Origin: JACQHM01 sp964535215
Lineage (GTDB): Bacteria > Methylomirabilota > Methylomirabilia > Methylomirabilales > JACQHM01
Direction of reading: 5' to 3'
Assembly: GCA_964535215.1 (NCBI GenBank)
Contig: CAZHST010000016.1
Span: forward strand, 1 to 64,000
DNA: 64,000 nucleotides
A program made the translations under genes and the position numbers. The notes below the pieces were generated by a model. It saw only the letters and a program-made list of their open reading frames with translations. It was not told where the DNA came from and made no database searches. Of this stretch, positions 32,293 through 41,083 are shown one piece after another. Numbering within the stretch: position 1 is the stretch's first letter; each line of letters begins with the position of its first letter.

Positions 32293-33612
32293 GTGTTCAT
32301 GGGTCAATTTACCCAAAAAGTGTCCTGCCGTGAGCCCTTCAAGGGGAAGGGCTGGGGAGGAAGCAAGTATCGAGGAGTCAGCCTTCGGGGCCGGCTCTTT
32401 TTCGCGGTCCTTGTTCTGCTCATAACGGTCTGGCCTGCCTTCTCCGCCCCGCTCCTCGCTCCCCCTGAAGGCTTCGAGGCCTTTGATATGCCGGGGGACG
32501 CGGGGGGGAGCATCGGCTTGATCTGGAAGGCGGCCCCTTATGATGGTCCAGGGGTTCGGTATCAGGTCCTTATGGCCGACTCCCCCGACGGCCCCTTCCA
32601 GAAGATCGCCGAGTTCCCGGCGAACACCCATTACAAGAGTGACCGCGCTGCCCCCTGGTGGAGCTGGAGGCGTGAGAAGGGTATGCACTTCTTCCAGGTG
32701 AAGTCCGGCAATGCCCTGACCCTGGCTGATGGCCAGACTTATGCCTTCAAGATCGCCGCCACCGACGGCGCAACCCGCGTTGAGAGTCCTGTCCGATCGG
32801 CGACTCCCCGCCCCAACCTCTTCAACTGGGGGAAGCTGAACAACCTCCTCCTGATGCTCCTCTTAGCCGCCATCGTCCTCCTCTCCATCCGCCAGGCCCG
32901 CCGGAACGCCAACATTTTCTTAAGGAGGATCCCGGGCCTGGATGCCGTCGAGGAGGCCATTGGACGGGCGACGGAGATGGGGCGGCCGATCCTTTACCTG
33001 ACCGGCTCCGACGACATGTCCAGCATCTCCACCATTGCCGCGACCATCATTTTGGGCGAGGTGGCCAAACGGGTCGCTGCCTACGAGACGGAGCTCAAGG
33101 TCCCCCATCGGGATCCCGTGGTCATGGCCGTCTGCCAGGAGATCACCAAGGAGGCTTATGCCGCGGCGGGGCGTCCCGATGCCTATAAAGAGGACTCGAA
33201 CTTCTTCATCACCACGGACCAGTTCAGCTATACGGCTGCCGTTGATGGGATCATGCTCCGGGAGCGCCCAGCGGCCAACTTCTTCATGGGCTACTACTAC
33301 GCCGAGTCGCTCCTCTTGGCCGAGACCGGGGCCAGCACCGGAGCCATCCAGATCGCCGGGACCGACTCCGATGCCCAGCTCCCCTTCTTCATCACCGCCT
33401 GCGACTACACCTTGATCGGGGAGGAGCTGTACGCCGCCTCGGCCTACCTCTCCCGGGAGCCGGTCCTGGTGGGGACCCTCCGGGGTCAGGATATCGGGAA
33501 GGGCTTCTTCCTGGCCGTCCTGCTCCTCGGGACCCTCCTGGCCACGGGGGCGGCCCTTCTCGGCCTCCCGTTTGCGGACGCGATCCTCCAGCTCTTTGCC
33601 GACTTTAAATAA
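32293..33612 (+). CDS. Membrane-anchored DUF6754-like protein with fibronectin-like extracytoplasmic domain
   Basis: The start is uncertain (GTG 32293 or ATG 32299). A signal segment, RLFFAVLVLLITVWPAFSA, follows a 33-residue N-terminus. Next come a beta-sandwich-like region (residues 52-165: GGSIGLIWKAAPYDG, YAFKIAATDG), a transmembrane helix (NNLLLMLLLAAIVLLSI), a conserved cytoplasmic alpha/beta domain (YLTGSDDMSSISTIAATIILGEVAKR) and a C-terminal transmembrane helix. It is the first gene of a four-gene membrane cluster. Function is unknown. Confidence 0.7.
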   Translation: MFMGQFTQKVSCREPFKGKGWGGSKYRGVSLRGRLFFAVLVLLITVWPAFSAPLLAPPEGFEAFDMPGDAGGSIGLIWKAAPYDGPGVRYQVLMADSPDGPFQKIAEFPANTHYKSDRAAPWWSWRREKGMHFFQVKSGNALTLADGQTYAFKIAATDGATRVESPVRSATPRPNLFNWGKLNNLLLMLLLAAIVLLSIRQARRNANIFLRRIPGLDAVEEAIGRATEMGRPILYLTGSDDMSSISTIAATIILGEVAKRVAAYETELKVPHRDPVVMAVCQEITKEAYAAAGRPDAYKEDSNFFITTDQFSYTAAVDGIMLRERPAANFFMGYYYAESLLLAETGASTGAIQIAGTDSDAQLPFFITACDYTLIGEELYAASAYLSREPVLVGTLRGQDIGKGFFLAVLLLGTLLATGAALLGLPFADAILQLFADFK

Positions 33613-33635
33613 TAAAAAAATAATAAACGGAGGGG

Positions 33636-34274
33636 ATGATGCTCTTTTGGAAGCGAACGCTGCCCTTGGCGATCACCTTCATCCTGGGCCTCTCGGGGGC
33701 GGCCCAGTACTACATCCCCCATCCCGCCTCGGAGGCCTTCCTCACCCAGATGTCCCAGTGGCTGCTGATCATCTCAGGGATCGGGCTCATCCTGGGGATT
33801 GTGAGCCTCTGCCACGTCCACTACCGGAAGATCGTCACCCGCCAGGCCGGGTGGGGCTACAGCCTGGTCATGTACGCTTCCATGATCGTCACGGTTCTTG
33901 TCGGTCTTCTGGCGGGGGGCCGGGAGACGGGGACGGCCCTCGGCTGGATCTACAACAACGTCCTTGTCTCCCTCCAGGCGACCATGTTCTCCATCCTGGC
34001 CTTCTTCGTGGCCTCGGCGGCGTACCGGGCCTTCCGGGCCAGGACCAAGGAGGCCACGGTTCTCCTGGTGGCGGCCGCCCTCGTCATGTTCGGGCGGGTC
34101 CCCCTGGGCGAGTACCTGGTCGCTGGGGTTGGGAAGCTCTCCGACTGGATCCTGAGTGTCTTGAACGCCGCCGCCAGGCGGGCGATCCTGATCGGGATCA
34201 GCCTGGGGGCCATCGCCACCTCCATCAAGATCATCTTTGGCATTGAACGGGCCTACCTGGGGGGGCGCGAATGA
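33636..34274 (+). CDS. Polytopic membrane protein of unknown function
   Basis: The 212-aa protein has six to seven hydrophobic segments (LAITFILGLSGAAQYY, WLLIISGIGLILGIVSL, YASMIVTVLVGLLAG, FSILAFFVASAAY and others). It has a short charged loop and a His-containing CHVHYRKIVTRQ. No transporter family is recognised. It follows the DUF6754-like gene by 23 nt and precedes a 9-mer repeat spacer. Confidence 0.65.
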   Translation: MMLFWKRTLPLAITFILGLSGAAQYYIPHPASEAFLTQMSQWLLIISGIGLILGIVSLCHVHYRKIVTRQAGWGYSLVMYASMIVTVLVGLLAGGRETGTALGWIYNNVLVSLQATMFSILAFFVASAAYRAFRARTKEATVLLVAAALVMFGRVPLGEYLVAGVGKLSDWILSVLNAAARRAILIGISLGAIATSIKIIFGIERAYLGGRE

Positions 34275-34286
34275 CCTGTTGCGAGT

Positions 34287-34410
34287 GGTTGACTCGGTTC
34301 CCCCGGTTCCCCCGGTTGACTCGGTTGACTCTGTTTACACGGTTCCCGAACCCAATGAACTGAGGGAACCCAAGGAACCCAAGGAACCCAACGAACCCAA
34401 CGAGCTGAAC
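34287..34410 (+). repeat. Nonamer repeat array with complementary halves
   Basis: The left half is made of 9-nt units (GGTTGACTC, GGTTCCCCC and repeats). The right half is made of GAACCCAAG/GAACCCAAC-type units, meeting at a GGTTC/GAACC dyad near 34346. The halves are imperfectly complementary, so a long stem could form in the mRNA between the second and third membrane genes. It also reads open, which lengthens the downstream ORF artificially. Confidence 0.7.
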
Positions 34411-34437
34411 GCTTACTCATCATCAATGGAGGAGGTT

Positions 34438-35265
34438 GTGAGGGAGTTCGCCCGGTGGATGCTGAAGCTGGATCGGCGGGTGATCTTTGCCCTGATCGCC
34501 CTGGCTGTCCTGCTCCCCCTCTTAAACCCCATTGGCCTCCCGATCCGGGTCTCGCCCGATGTGAAGCGGGTCTACGACTACCTCGAGTCCCTGCCGCCCG
34601 GGTCCGTCTTTCTCCTCTCGATGGACTTTGACCCGGCCTCCAAGCCCGAGCTGTACCCGATGGCGCTGGCCCTCCTCCGGCATGCCTTCCGGAAGAACCT
34701 GAAGGTGATCGGCATGACCCTGTGGGTGACGGGGACAGGCTTGGCGGAGCAGGCCATCAGCAGCGTCGCGGCCGAGATGGGAAAGGAGCGCGGGAAGGAT
34801 TATGTCTTCCTGGGGTACAAGCCAGGATCGGTCAATGTCATCATCGGTTTGGGGCAGGACCTGTTCACCACGTTTCCCACCGACTACTACGGCACCAGGA
34901 CAACCGAGCTTCCCATGCTCCGGGGGATCCGCAGCTTGAAGGACGTGGCCTACATGGTGGATCTGGCGGCGGGCACCCCGGGGATCGAGGCCTGGTACGT
35001 CTACGGGAAGGAGAAGCACGGCTTCGAGCTGGGAGGGGGGGCGACGGCGGTCATTGCCCCCGGCCTCTACCCCTTGCTCCAGACCGGCCAGGTGAACGGC
35101 CTGATCGGGGGCCTCCGGGGGGCGGCGGAGTATGAGAAGCTGGTGCAGTTTTCCGGCAAGGCGACGGCAGGGATGGATGCCCAGTCCGTGACCCATTTCT
35201 TGATCATCGTTCTGATCGGGCTCTGTAACCTTTTCTACTTCCTGACCAGGCGGGAGAAGCGCTGA
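34438..35265 (+). CDS. Two-TM protein with large alpha/beta domain, unknown function
   Basis: GTG 34438 is preferred because GGAGGAGG lies 2-5 nt upstream; starts further up would translate the repeat array. The 275-aa protein has an N-terminal transmembrane helix (VIFALIALAVLLPLLNPIG), a Rossmann-like soluble domain (SVFLLSMDFDPASKPELYPMALALL; KVIGMTLWVTGTG; YVFLGYKPGSVNVIIGLGQ) and a C-terminal helix (FLIIVLIGLCNLFYFL). It overlaps the next gene by one base. No catalytic motif is recognised. Confidence 0.68.
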   Translation: MREFARWMLKLDRRVIFALIALAVLLPLLNPIGLPIRVSPDVKRVYDYLESLPPGSVFLLSMDFDPASKPELYPMALALLRHAFRKNLKVIGMTLWVTGTGLAEQAISSVAAEMGKERGKDYVFLGYKPGSVNVIIGLGQDLFTTFPTDYYGTRTTELPMLRGIRSLKDVAYMVDLAAGTPGIEAWYVYGKEKHGFELGGGATAVIAPGLYPLLQTGQVNGLIGGLRGAAEYEKLVQFSGKATAGMDAQSVTHFLIIVLIGLCNLFYFLTRREKR

Positions 35266-35999
35266 TGCCGTTTGACACCCTTCTTGGGGCATGGGTGGCC
35301 GCCGGCCTCACCTTGTTCATTTACAGCTTCCTCTACAAGGACAACCCCTTTTTCAAGCTGGGCGAGCACCTCTACGTCGGGGTCTCGGTGGGGTACACCC
35401 TCGTCCGGATCCACTACGATGTGATGATCAAGACCCTCTACATCCCCGTGGTCCAGGAGGGGAAGTGGTGGCTGTTGATCCCCGCCTTCCTGGGGGTGCT
35501 CATCCTGGCCCGACTGGTCCCCCGGTTTGCCTGGCTGAGCCGGATTGCCTTTGCCGTCATCGTCGGGTTCGGGGCCGGCATCGCCATCCCCCGGGTGATC
35601 TCCTCTTTTATCCTCCAGCAGATCCAGGGGACCCTGAAGCCCCTCGTGACGGTGACGGATCAAGGGATCCGTCTGTTCACCCTTCAGAACCTGAACACGC
35701 TCCTGATCCTGGTCGGGGTCGTCTCGGTCCTCCTCTACTTCTTCTTCTCCATCGAGCACAGAGGGATCGTCGGGGCCGCCTCCCGGGTCGGGGTCTACTT
35801 CCTGATGATCTCTTTCGGGGCCTCCTTCGGCTACACGGTCATGGCCCGGATGTCGCTCCTGATCGGTCGCTTCGACGACCTCATCCGCTTCTCCTCGAGG
35901 GAGTTCGGGTACGCCTCCCTTGTCCTGCTCGGCTTCGTCGTCGTCGTCCTGGCCCTCTGGGAGCGGAGGTCCAGGAGGCCGCAGGTCGAGGGAGGGTGA
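35265..35999 (+). CDS. Polytopic membrane protein of unknown function
   Basis: This 244-aa protein has about six to seven transmembrane segments (AGLTLFIYSFLY, WWLLIPAFLGVLILARLV, IAFAVIVGFGAGIAIP, TLLILVGVVSVLLYFFF, YFLMISFGASFGYTVMARM, SLVLLGFVVVVLALW). It also has a conserved-looking motif, FKLGEHLYVGVSVGY. It is the last gene of the four-gene cluster and is translationally coupled to the gene before it. It is not recognisable as a known transporter. Confidence 0.65.
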   Translation: MPFDTLLGAWVAAGLTLFIYSFLYKDNPFFKLGEHLYVGVSVGYTLVRIHYDVMIKTLYIPVVQEGKWWLLIPAFLGVLILARLVPRFAWLSRIAFAVIVGFGAGIAIPRVISSFILQQIQGTLKPLVTVTDQGIRLFTLQNLNTLLILVGVVSVLLYFFFSIEHRGIVGAASRVGVYFLMISFGASFGYTVMARMSLLIGRFDDLIRFSSREFGYASLVLLGFVVVVLALWERRSRRPQVEGG

Positions 36000-36010
36000 A
36001 GGCCCACCGA

Positions 36011-36526
36011 TCAGCGGCGGGGGAGGGTGTAGGTGGCCGTGAAATCCAGATAGGCATCGGCCCCCCCGGCCAGAGGGGTTAAGCGCTTGCCGGTATAGGC
36101 AACCTCGCCTTGCACCCCTTCAAACCGCCCCGTCCCTTGGATGAAGCTCCCTTTCCCCTCGATCCTTGAGGTCTTTCCGGTGGGATCGGCCGTCGTCATC
36201 CCCTGCCGTTTCAGGACGAAGGTGGACCCGTCCTCGAAGGTGTAGAGGGAATAGACCTGGTGGGGGCCACTCCCCTTGATGTAATCCACGAGGTCCTTGT
36301 TCACGACCGTGGCGATCTCGCCGGTTTCGAAGAAGGCGAGGCCCCGGTTCTCGGCCACGCCGATGATGTGGCCGGGGACGTCACCCACCTCGAGGGTCTC
36401 GACCTGGACGACGCGGTGGGACTGACGCCACCTCAGGGTCTCCGCCTTCCCCTCGGCCATCCCGACCAGAAGCCAAGCCCCTAAGGTCAGCATGCCGATG
36501 GCTCCCAACCATTGGCGTTGCTTCAT
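36011..36526 (-). CDS. Secreted beta-barrel-like hypothetical protein
   Basis: Start is ATG 36526, 6 nt behind AGGAGG; the longer frame to 36754 overlaps the divergent aminopeptidase. The 171-aa product has a signal peptide (WLGAIGMLTLGAWLLVGMAEGKA) and a beta-rich domain ending GKGSFIQGTGRFEGVQGEVAYTG. This resembles small allene-oxide-cyclase-like/lipocalin-type barrels. Function is unknown. It is convergent with the membrane cluster. Confidence 0.65.
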   Translation of the reverse strand: MKQRQWLGAIGMLTLGAWLLVGMAEGKAETLRWRQSHRVVQVETLEVGDVPGHIIGVAENRGLAFFETGEIATVVNKDLVDYIKGSGPHQVYSLYTFEDGSTFVLKRQGMTTADPTGKTSRIEGKGSFIQGTGRFEGVQGEVAYTGKRLTPLAGGADAYLDFTATYTLPRR

Positions 36527-36624
36527 GGGGGTCCTCCTCTCTTCGACCGCCCGCCCAAGGGGGAGCAGGCGGGTGATGGTTTCCGTTCCCTCTCCGAAAT
36601 CCACGCCCCCGGGGTACGGGCGAC

Positions 36625-36654
36625 TTGACACACAATTTGCCTTTCTGTTACTAA
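36625..36654 (+). promoter_or_regulatory. Predicted promoter of the aminopeptidase gene
   Basis: A perfect TTGACA (36625-36630), 18 bp, TACTAA (36649-36654), 50 nt before the ATG. Confidence 0.42.
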
Positions 36655-36703
36655 TGGCTATGCACGGCACCCTTAAAACCAGCGGTGAAAGGAGGACACC
36701 GGC

Positions 36704-39304
36704 ATGGCCCGGCGAAATCCGTTTCTTCTGCCCCGGGATGTGGAGCCAACCCATTACACCCTCACCCTTATGCCGGACCTGAAAAGGTGGACCTTTTCCG
36801 GCAGCGAGACCGTCTCGATCGCCATCAGGCGCCCCACGTCAAGGATCGTTGTCCACGCCCTCGATCTGAAGATCACCCGAGTCCACCTCTCCTTCCCCGG
36901 GAAGGGCCCTGAGGTCGTCACCCCCCAACGGATCTCCTTCAGCAGAAGGAGGGAGACCTTGACCCTCTCCTTCGGGCAACCCCTGAAACCCGGTGAGGCA
37001 GAGCTGTCCTTCGAGTTCGAAGGTGAACTCAACGACAAGATGCACGGATTTTACCGCACGTCTTATGAGATCCGCGGCGAGAAACGATGGGGGGCTGCCA
37101 CCCAATTCGAGGCCACCGATGCCCGAAGGGCCTTCCCCTGCTGGGATGAGCCGGACCGAAAGGCCCGGTTTAGCGTGACCCTCATTGTGCCTGAACACCT
37201 CACCGCCCTTTCGAACATGCCACCGGTTTCTCAAGCTCCCCTGGGGGCGGGGCTCAAAAGGGTGAGCTTTGAGACTACCCCGCCCATGCCCCCCTATCTC
37301 CTGGCCTTTGTGATTGCCGACCTTGAATGTCTCGAAGCCGTTGATAAAACCGGGATCCCGATCCGCGTCTGGACCACTCCCGGGAAGAAGGAACAGGGCC
37401 GCTTTGCCCTTCAAGTCGCCTGTCATACCCTGCCCTACTTTTCCGAGTGGTTCGGCATCCCCTATGCCCTTCCGAAGCTGGACATGGTCGCCCTCCCGGA
37501 TTTTGCGTCCGGGGCCATGGAGAACTGGGGCCTGGTGACGTACCGGGAGACGGCGCTCCTGGTGGATCCGGAGCATTCTTCGGCGGCGGCCAAGCAGCGG
37601 GTGGCCGAGGTGGTGGATCATGAGCTGGCCCATCAGTGGTTTGGAAACCTGGTCACGATGAAGTGGTGGACCGATCTTTGGCTCAACGAAGGATACGCTT
37701 CCTACAAAGGACCGAAGGCGGTTGATCATCAGTTTCCCGAGTGGGAGGTATGGACCCAGTATGTGGCCGATGACTTCCTTGCCGCCCTCCATGAGGACAG
37801 CCTGAGGAACACCCATCCCGTTGAGGTTCCGGTCAAGGATCCCTACGAGATCCGCGAGACCTTTGACACGATCACCTACAGCAAAGGATCGGTGGTGAAC
37901 CGGATGCTGGAGCACTACCTCGGGGAGGAGGATTTCCGAAAGGGGCTTCATCTCTACCTCACCCGCCACGCCTATGGCAATGCGACCACCGGGGCCCTCT
38001 GGCAGGCCTTGGAGGAGGCCTCCGGGAAGCCGGTCAAAGCCATTATGGCCAGCTACACGAGACAGCCAGGCTACCCGGTCATCATCGTTCGGGATACGGT
38101 GAGGAAGGGAGGACTCGTCCTTGAACTGGAACAGCGACGGTTCCTTCTCGATGGTGGAAGAGACCGGAAGAACCCCCTCTGGAAGATCCCCATTGGTCTG
38201 CTCACCTCCACCGCGGAAAAACCGACCTTTGTCTATATGGGCGGACGGCGCAAGAAACTCTCGCTGGAAGTGGGAGGGAGGGACTGGGTCAAGCTCAATC
38301 CGGGCCAAGCGGGGTTTTATCGGGTCGCGTACTCCCCAGAACTTTGGAGGCGGTTGATCCACGCCGTTCGGTCCGGGATGATGCCAACCATTGATCGCTT
38401 GGGCCTTCTGGATGACGCCTTTGCCCTCGCCCGGGCAGGGTTCATGCGGACGTCGATGGCCATGGAGGTGCTGAACGCCTATGCCTCTGAGACAAACTTT
38501 AGCGTCTGGATGGTCATTGCCAGAAGCCTTGAATCCCTTGACACGATCCTCTCGCAGGAAGATTACCGGGAGACGTTCAGGGGCTTCGCCCGGGCCTTCT
38601 TCCGACCGATTGCCTCCGTGAAGGGTTGGGAGAAAACCCCCTCCGATACCCACCTGGACGTGATGCTGAGATCGTTGGTGTTGAGGAACCTTGGCGGCTA
38701 TGGCGAGACCTCGACGGTTGAAGAGGCCAGGGGCCGCTTTGAAGCCTTCATAAAAAGCGGTGAACTCGATCCCGATTTGAGGCAGGTGGTCTATACGCTT
38801 GTGGCGGAAAACGGCGGTGAGAAGGAATTGGCCGAGCTTCTGAAGATCTACGACTCCACCGATCTTCACGAGGAAAAGGTTCGGGTGCTCCGGGCGATGG
38901 GGGCCTTCCGTCACAAGGAGCTCCTCACCGAGGTTTTGCAGTTCTCCCTCTCGGAACGCGTGCGCGCCCAGGATACCCCCATCGCCATCATCGGCGTGGC
39001 CTCCCATCCCCTGGGAAGGGCCCTGGCATGGGAGTTTGTGAAGCAACACTGGAAAACCTTTCTGAGGAGGTATCATGATGGGGGCTTAGGCCTCTTGACG
39101 CGGATTCTTGGGATAACGGCCGGTTTCCACACCGAGGAAAAGCTCCGGGATGTGGAGCGCTTCTTCAGGACCCATCGGGTCCCCGGGACTGGGCGCGTCA
39201 TGAGGCAATCCCTCGAACTGATCCGCTCGAACATCGCCTGGCTTGAACGGGATCGCGAAGACCTCAGAGGATGGCTTGAGGCAACCCCCTTCCCCCGGCC
39301 ATGA
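36704..39304 (+). CDS. M1-family zinc aminopeptidase (aminopeptidase N-like)
   Basis: The 866-aa cytosolic enzyme has an N-terminal beta domain, then the M1 signatures GAMEN (residues 270-274) and HELAH-x18-E (His306, Glu307, His310, Glu329, in WLNEGYASY). The transition-state Tyr lies in TYSKGSVVNRML. The ERAP1-like C-terminal domain is complete. It has no signal peptide. Codon choice is slightly less GC-biased than in its neighbours. It trims N-terminal residues from peptides. Confidence 0.95.
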   Translation: MARRNPFLLPRDVEPTHYTLTLMPDLKRWTFSGSETVSIAIRRPTSRIVVHALDLKITRVHLSFPGKGPEVVTPQRISFSRRRETLTLSFGQPLKPGEAELSFEFEGELNDKMHGFYRTSYEIRGEKRWGAATQFEATDARRAFPCWDEPDRKARFSVTLIVPEHLTALSNMPPVSQAPLGAGLKRVSFETTPPMPPYLLAFVIADLECLEAVDKTGIPIRVWTTPGKKEQGRFALQVACHTLPYFSEWFGIPYALPKLDMVALPDFASGAMENWGLVTYRETALLVDPEHSSAAAKQRVAEVVDHELAHQWFGNLVTMKWWTDLWLNEGYASYKGPKAVDHQFPEWEVWTQYVADDFLAALHEDSLRNTHPVEVPVKDPYEIRETFDTITYSKGSVVNRMLEHYLGEEDFRKGLHLYLTRHAYGNATTGALWQALEEASGKPVKAIMASYTRQPGYPVIIVRDTVRKGGLVLELEQRRFLLDGGRDRKNPLWKIPIGLLTSTAEKPTFVYMGGRRKKLSLEVGGRDWVKLNPGQAGFYRVAYSPELWRRLIHAVRSGMMPTIDRLGLLDDAFALARAGFMRTSMAMEVLNAYASETNFSVWMVIARSLESLDTILSQEDYRETFRGFARAFFRPIASVKGWEKTPSDTHLDVMLRSLVLRNLGGYGETSTVEEARGRFEAFIKSGELDPDLRQVVYTLVAENGGEKELAELLKIYDSTDLHEEKVRVLRAMGAFRHKELLTEVLQFSLSERVRAQDTPIAIIGVASHPLGRALAWEFVKQHWKTFLRRYHDGGLGLLTRILGITAGFHTEEKLRDVERFFRTHRVPGTGRVMRQSLELIRSNIAWLERDREDLRGWLEATPFPRP

Positions 39305-39374
39305 CCCTAGAGCGGCTTGAAAAAGGGACACCCCATCAATCTGCGGGGGACCAAACCCTGAAAAAGGAGGGGCC

Positions 39375-40112
39375 TTGGCAGATCCAACCCTGGTGTTGAT
39401 CCTCTTTTGTCTCATCTTTATCGCCGTCTCGCTGACGGGGGGGCTGCTGCCGCTCGTGAAGGACTGGTCCGCCCTCCACCTCCGTTTGTTCATCGGGTTC
39501 GCCGCCGGGGTCTTGCTGGGCACGGCGTTTGTGCACATGATCCCCGAGGTGGTCCGGGTGCAGGGGACGAACGTCGGAAGCTTGCTCCTGGTGGGGTTCC
39601 TGGGGGTCTATCTGCTGGAGAAGCTCCTCATGCTGCACCCCTGTGAGGTCCACAAAGAGCATCAACGGTTAGGAATGGTGGCCTATCTCGGCTTCTCCTT
39701 CCACAACATGATTGACGGTCTGGCCCTCGGCTCCAGCTTGGTGATCCCCCAGCTCGCCCCCGCCGTGTTCTTCGCCATTATCGCCCACAAGTTTCCGACC
39801 ACGTTCTCCCTCACCAGCATCCTCCTGTTCCGTCGCTATTCCAAGCGGGCGGTTGTGCTCTTCCTGGGGTTGTTCTCCCTCACCGCTCCCGTCGGCGCCA
39901 TCCTGGCCTTTTATCTCCTGAGGGACCTGGGCGAGGGCATCGTCACCGGCGCCATAGGCATTTCGGCCGGCACGTTCCTGGCCATTGCCACGTCGGATCT
40001 CTTACCGGAACTCCACCCGGAGCATGCCGGGGGGGGTGGCTACCGGAATCTGGCCTGCCTGCTCATCGGCCTTTCCCTGATGTGGTTCAGCTCCCTCCTG
40101 GGCGTGTTTTGA
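39375..40112 (+). CDS. ZIP-family metal transporter
   Basis: The 245-aa membrane protein starts at TTG 39375 behind AGGAGG. Seven to eight hydrophobic helices are visible, with the ZIP motifs HMIPEVV (TM2), FHNMIDGLALGS (TM4) and HKFPTTFSL (TM5). TM5 ends in Thr where many relatives have Glu/His, so metal selectivity may differ. It probably imports Zn, Fe or Mn. Confidence 0.88.
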   Translation: MADPTLVLILFCLIFIAVSLTGGLLPLVKDWSALHLRLFIGFAAGVLLGTAFVHMIPEVVRVQGTNVGSLLLVGFLGVYLLEKLLMLHPCEVHKEHQRLGMVAYLGFSFHNMIDGLALGSSLVIPQLAPAVFFAIIAHKFPTTFSLTSILLFRRYSKRAVVLFLGLFSLTAPVGAILAFYLLRDLGEGIVTGAIGISAGTFLAIATSDLLPELHPEHAGGGGYRNLACLLIGLSLMWFSSLLGVF

Positions 40113-40142
40113 CCGCTCCATCCCCTGGACGGGGGAAAGATG

Positions 40143-40170
40143 AAAGGGGACCGGTCTCCCGGCCCCCTTT
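40143..40170. terminator. Bidirectional terminator hairpin between zip and tRNA-Leu
   Basis: Arms AAAGGGG-CCGG and CCGG-CCCCCTTT around TCTC form a long GC stem with A/T ends, between the convergent zip gene and the tRNA. Confidence 0.6.
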
Positions 40171-40188
40171 GGCAATCTTTGAACCTCG

Positions 40189-40276
40189 TGGTGCCGAAGC
40201 GGGGATTCGAACCCCGACGGGCTCATCGCCCACTGCCCCCTCAAGACAGCGTGTCTACCAATTCCACCACTTCGGC
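40189..40276 (-). tRNA. tRNA-Leu (anticodon GAG)
   Basis: The minus strand folds as a class II tRNA. The acceptor stem is GCCGAAG/CTTCGGC. The D arm is GTGGAATTGGTAGACAC, the anticodon stem CTGTC/GGCAG encloses TTGAGGG (anticodon GAG), a long variable arm follows, and the T arm is CGGGG-TTCGAAT-CCCCG. The 3' ACCA is encoded. Anticodon GAG reads CUC/CUU Leu codons, matching the CTC-rich genes here. Confidence 0.95.
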
Positions 40277-40285
40277 CTGTTTAGA

Positions 40286-40315
40286 TTTGTACAACCTCCG
40301 GGGCCCTGTTGTCAA
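40286..40315 (-). promoter_or_regulatory. Predicted promoter of tRNA-Leu
   Basis: On the minus strand TTGACA (40310-40315), 18 bp, TACAAA (40286-40291). The predicted start is only about 3 nt before the mature tRNA. Confidence 0.5.
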
Positions 40316-40441
40316 CTGGAAATTGACGGCTCCCACCGCCCTGCCGCTCCCCCTTTGGGCTTGAACCCCTTCCAGGGTTTCTGCTAAGATTTCCTCCGAG
40401 GTCTTAATCCGTTCTTGGAGCCGGTTTCCAGGAGGGACACC

Positions 40442-41071
40442 ATGCAAACGGTTTGGCGGTGGGCGGTCCTCCCCCTTTTCACCCTGACCCTTCTTGGCTG
40501 CGCTACGGCCAGGATCGCCGAGCAGCGGATCGTGCGGGGGCAGGTCACCGACGAGATGGGACGGCCGGTGGTAGGGACGCCGGTCCTTCTGGTAGCCAGG
40601 ACCCTTCGGTTCAACATCCCCTATTACCGGGATCTGGGCCAGCAGGAGCTCAAGACCAAAACCGATGAGGAGGGACGGTATCGTTTTGCCTTCACGCCGG
40701 AGGAGTTGGGGAACAATTTCTTCCTCTTCTTCTACGGCAACGAAGGGTTCGATGCGGTCCGGTATCAGCAGCCAGAGCCCCTGGATATCACCAAACAGCT
40801 TCGAGCGAGGCGGGAGGTGATCATTGACCAGGTCCTCAAGACGCACCCCCAGTGGGAGCAGGTGGAGCGGTTCCTCCAGGTCTATGGTCCTGAATCGGAT
40901 CGGGGAAGGGTCTTAAGACAGATGGGGCTTCCGGAGAAGCGGGAGGGGGGGGCGGGAAGCGAACGAGACGTCGAAACCTGGTGGTATTATTCCAAGGGAT
41001 TGAACTACCGGTTCGTGAAGGGCGTCCTGGAGAGTACCTTCCAGTTTGAACCCATCAAGCCCTCCCGCTAG
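40442..41071 (+). CDS. Lipoprotein with carboxypeptidase-regulatory-like domain
   Basis: Start is ATG 40442, 6 nt behind AGGAGG. The 209-aa protein has a lipoprotein signal ending LTLLGC (lipobox, Cys19). A beta-sandwich of the carboxypeptidase-regulatory type follows (IVRGQVTDEMGRPVVGTPVLL ... TDEEGRYRFAFTPEELG), then a helical C-terminal half. It is probably outer-membrane anchored. It precedes a CARDB protein by 12 nt, so both may belong to one envelope assembly. Function is unknown. Confidence 0.75.
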   Translation: MQTVWRWAVLPLFTLTLLGCATARIAEQRIVRGQVTDEMGRPVVGTPVLLVARTLRFNIPYYRDLGQQELKTKTDEEGRYRFAFTPEELGNNFFLFFYGNEGFDAVRYQQPEPLDITKQLRARREVIIDQVLKTHPQWEQVERFLQVYGPESDRGRVLRQMGLPEKREGGAGSERDVETWWYYSKGLNYRFVKGVLESTFQFEPIKPSR

Positions 41072-41083
41072 AGGAGATCCCCT

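Noticed and set aside
34237..34437. N-terminal 67-residue extension of the two-TM protein
   Set aside because: It is translated from the nonamer repeat array and overlaps the previous gene; a good ribosome site supports GTG 34438 instead.
36839..39076. 745-codon minus-strand open frame opposite the aminopeptidase gene
   Set aside because: It is an antisense shadow produced by GC-rich codon use. It lacks domains, a plausible ribosome site and residue bias of a real protein, whereas the plus strand has the complete M1 signature set.
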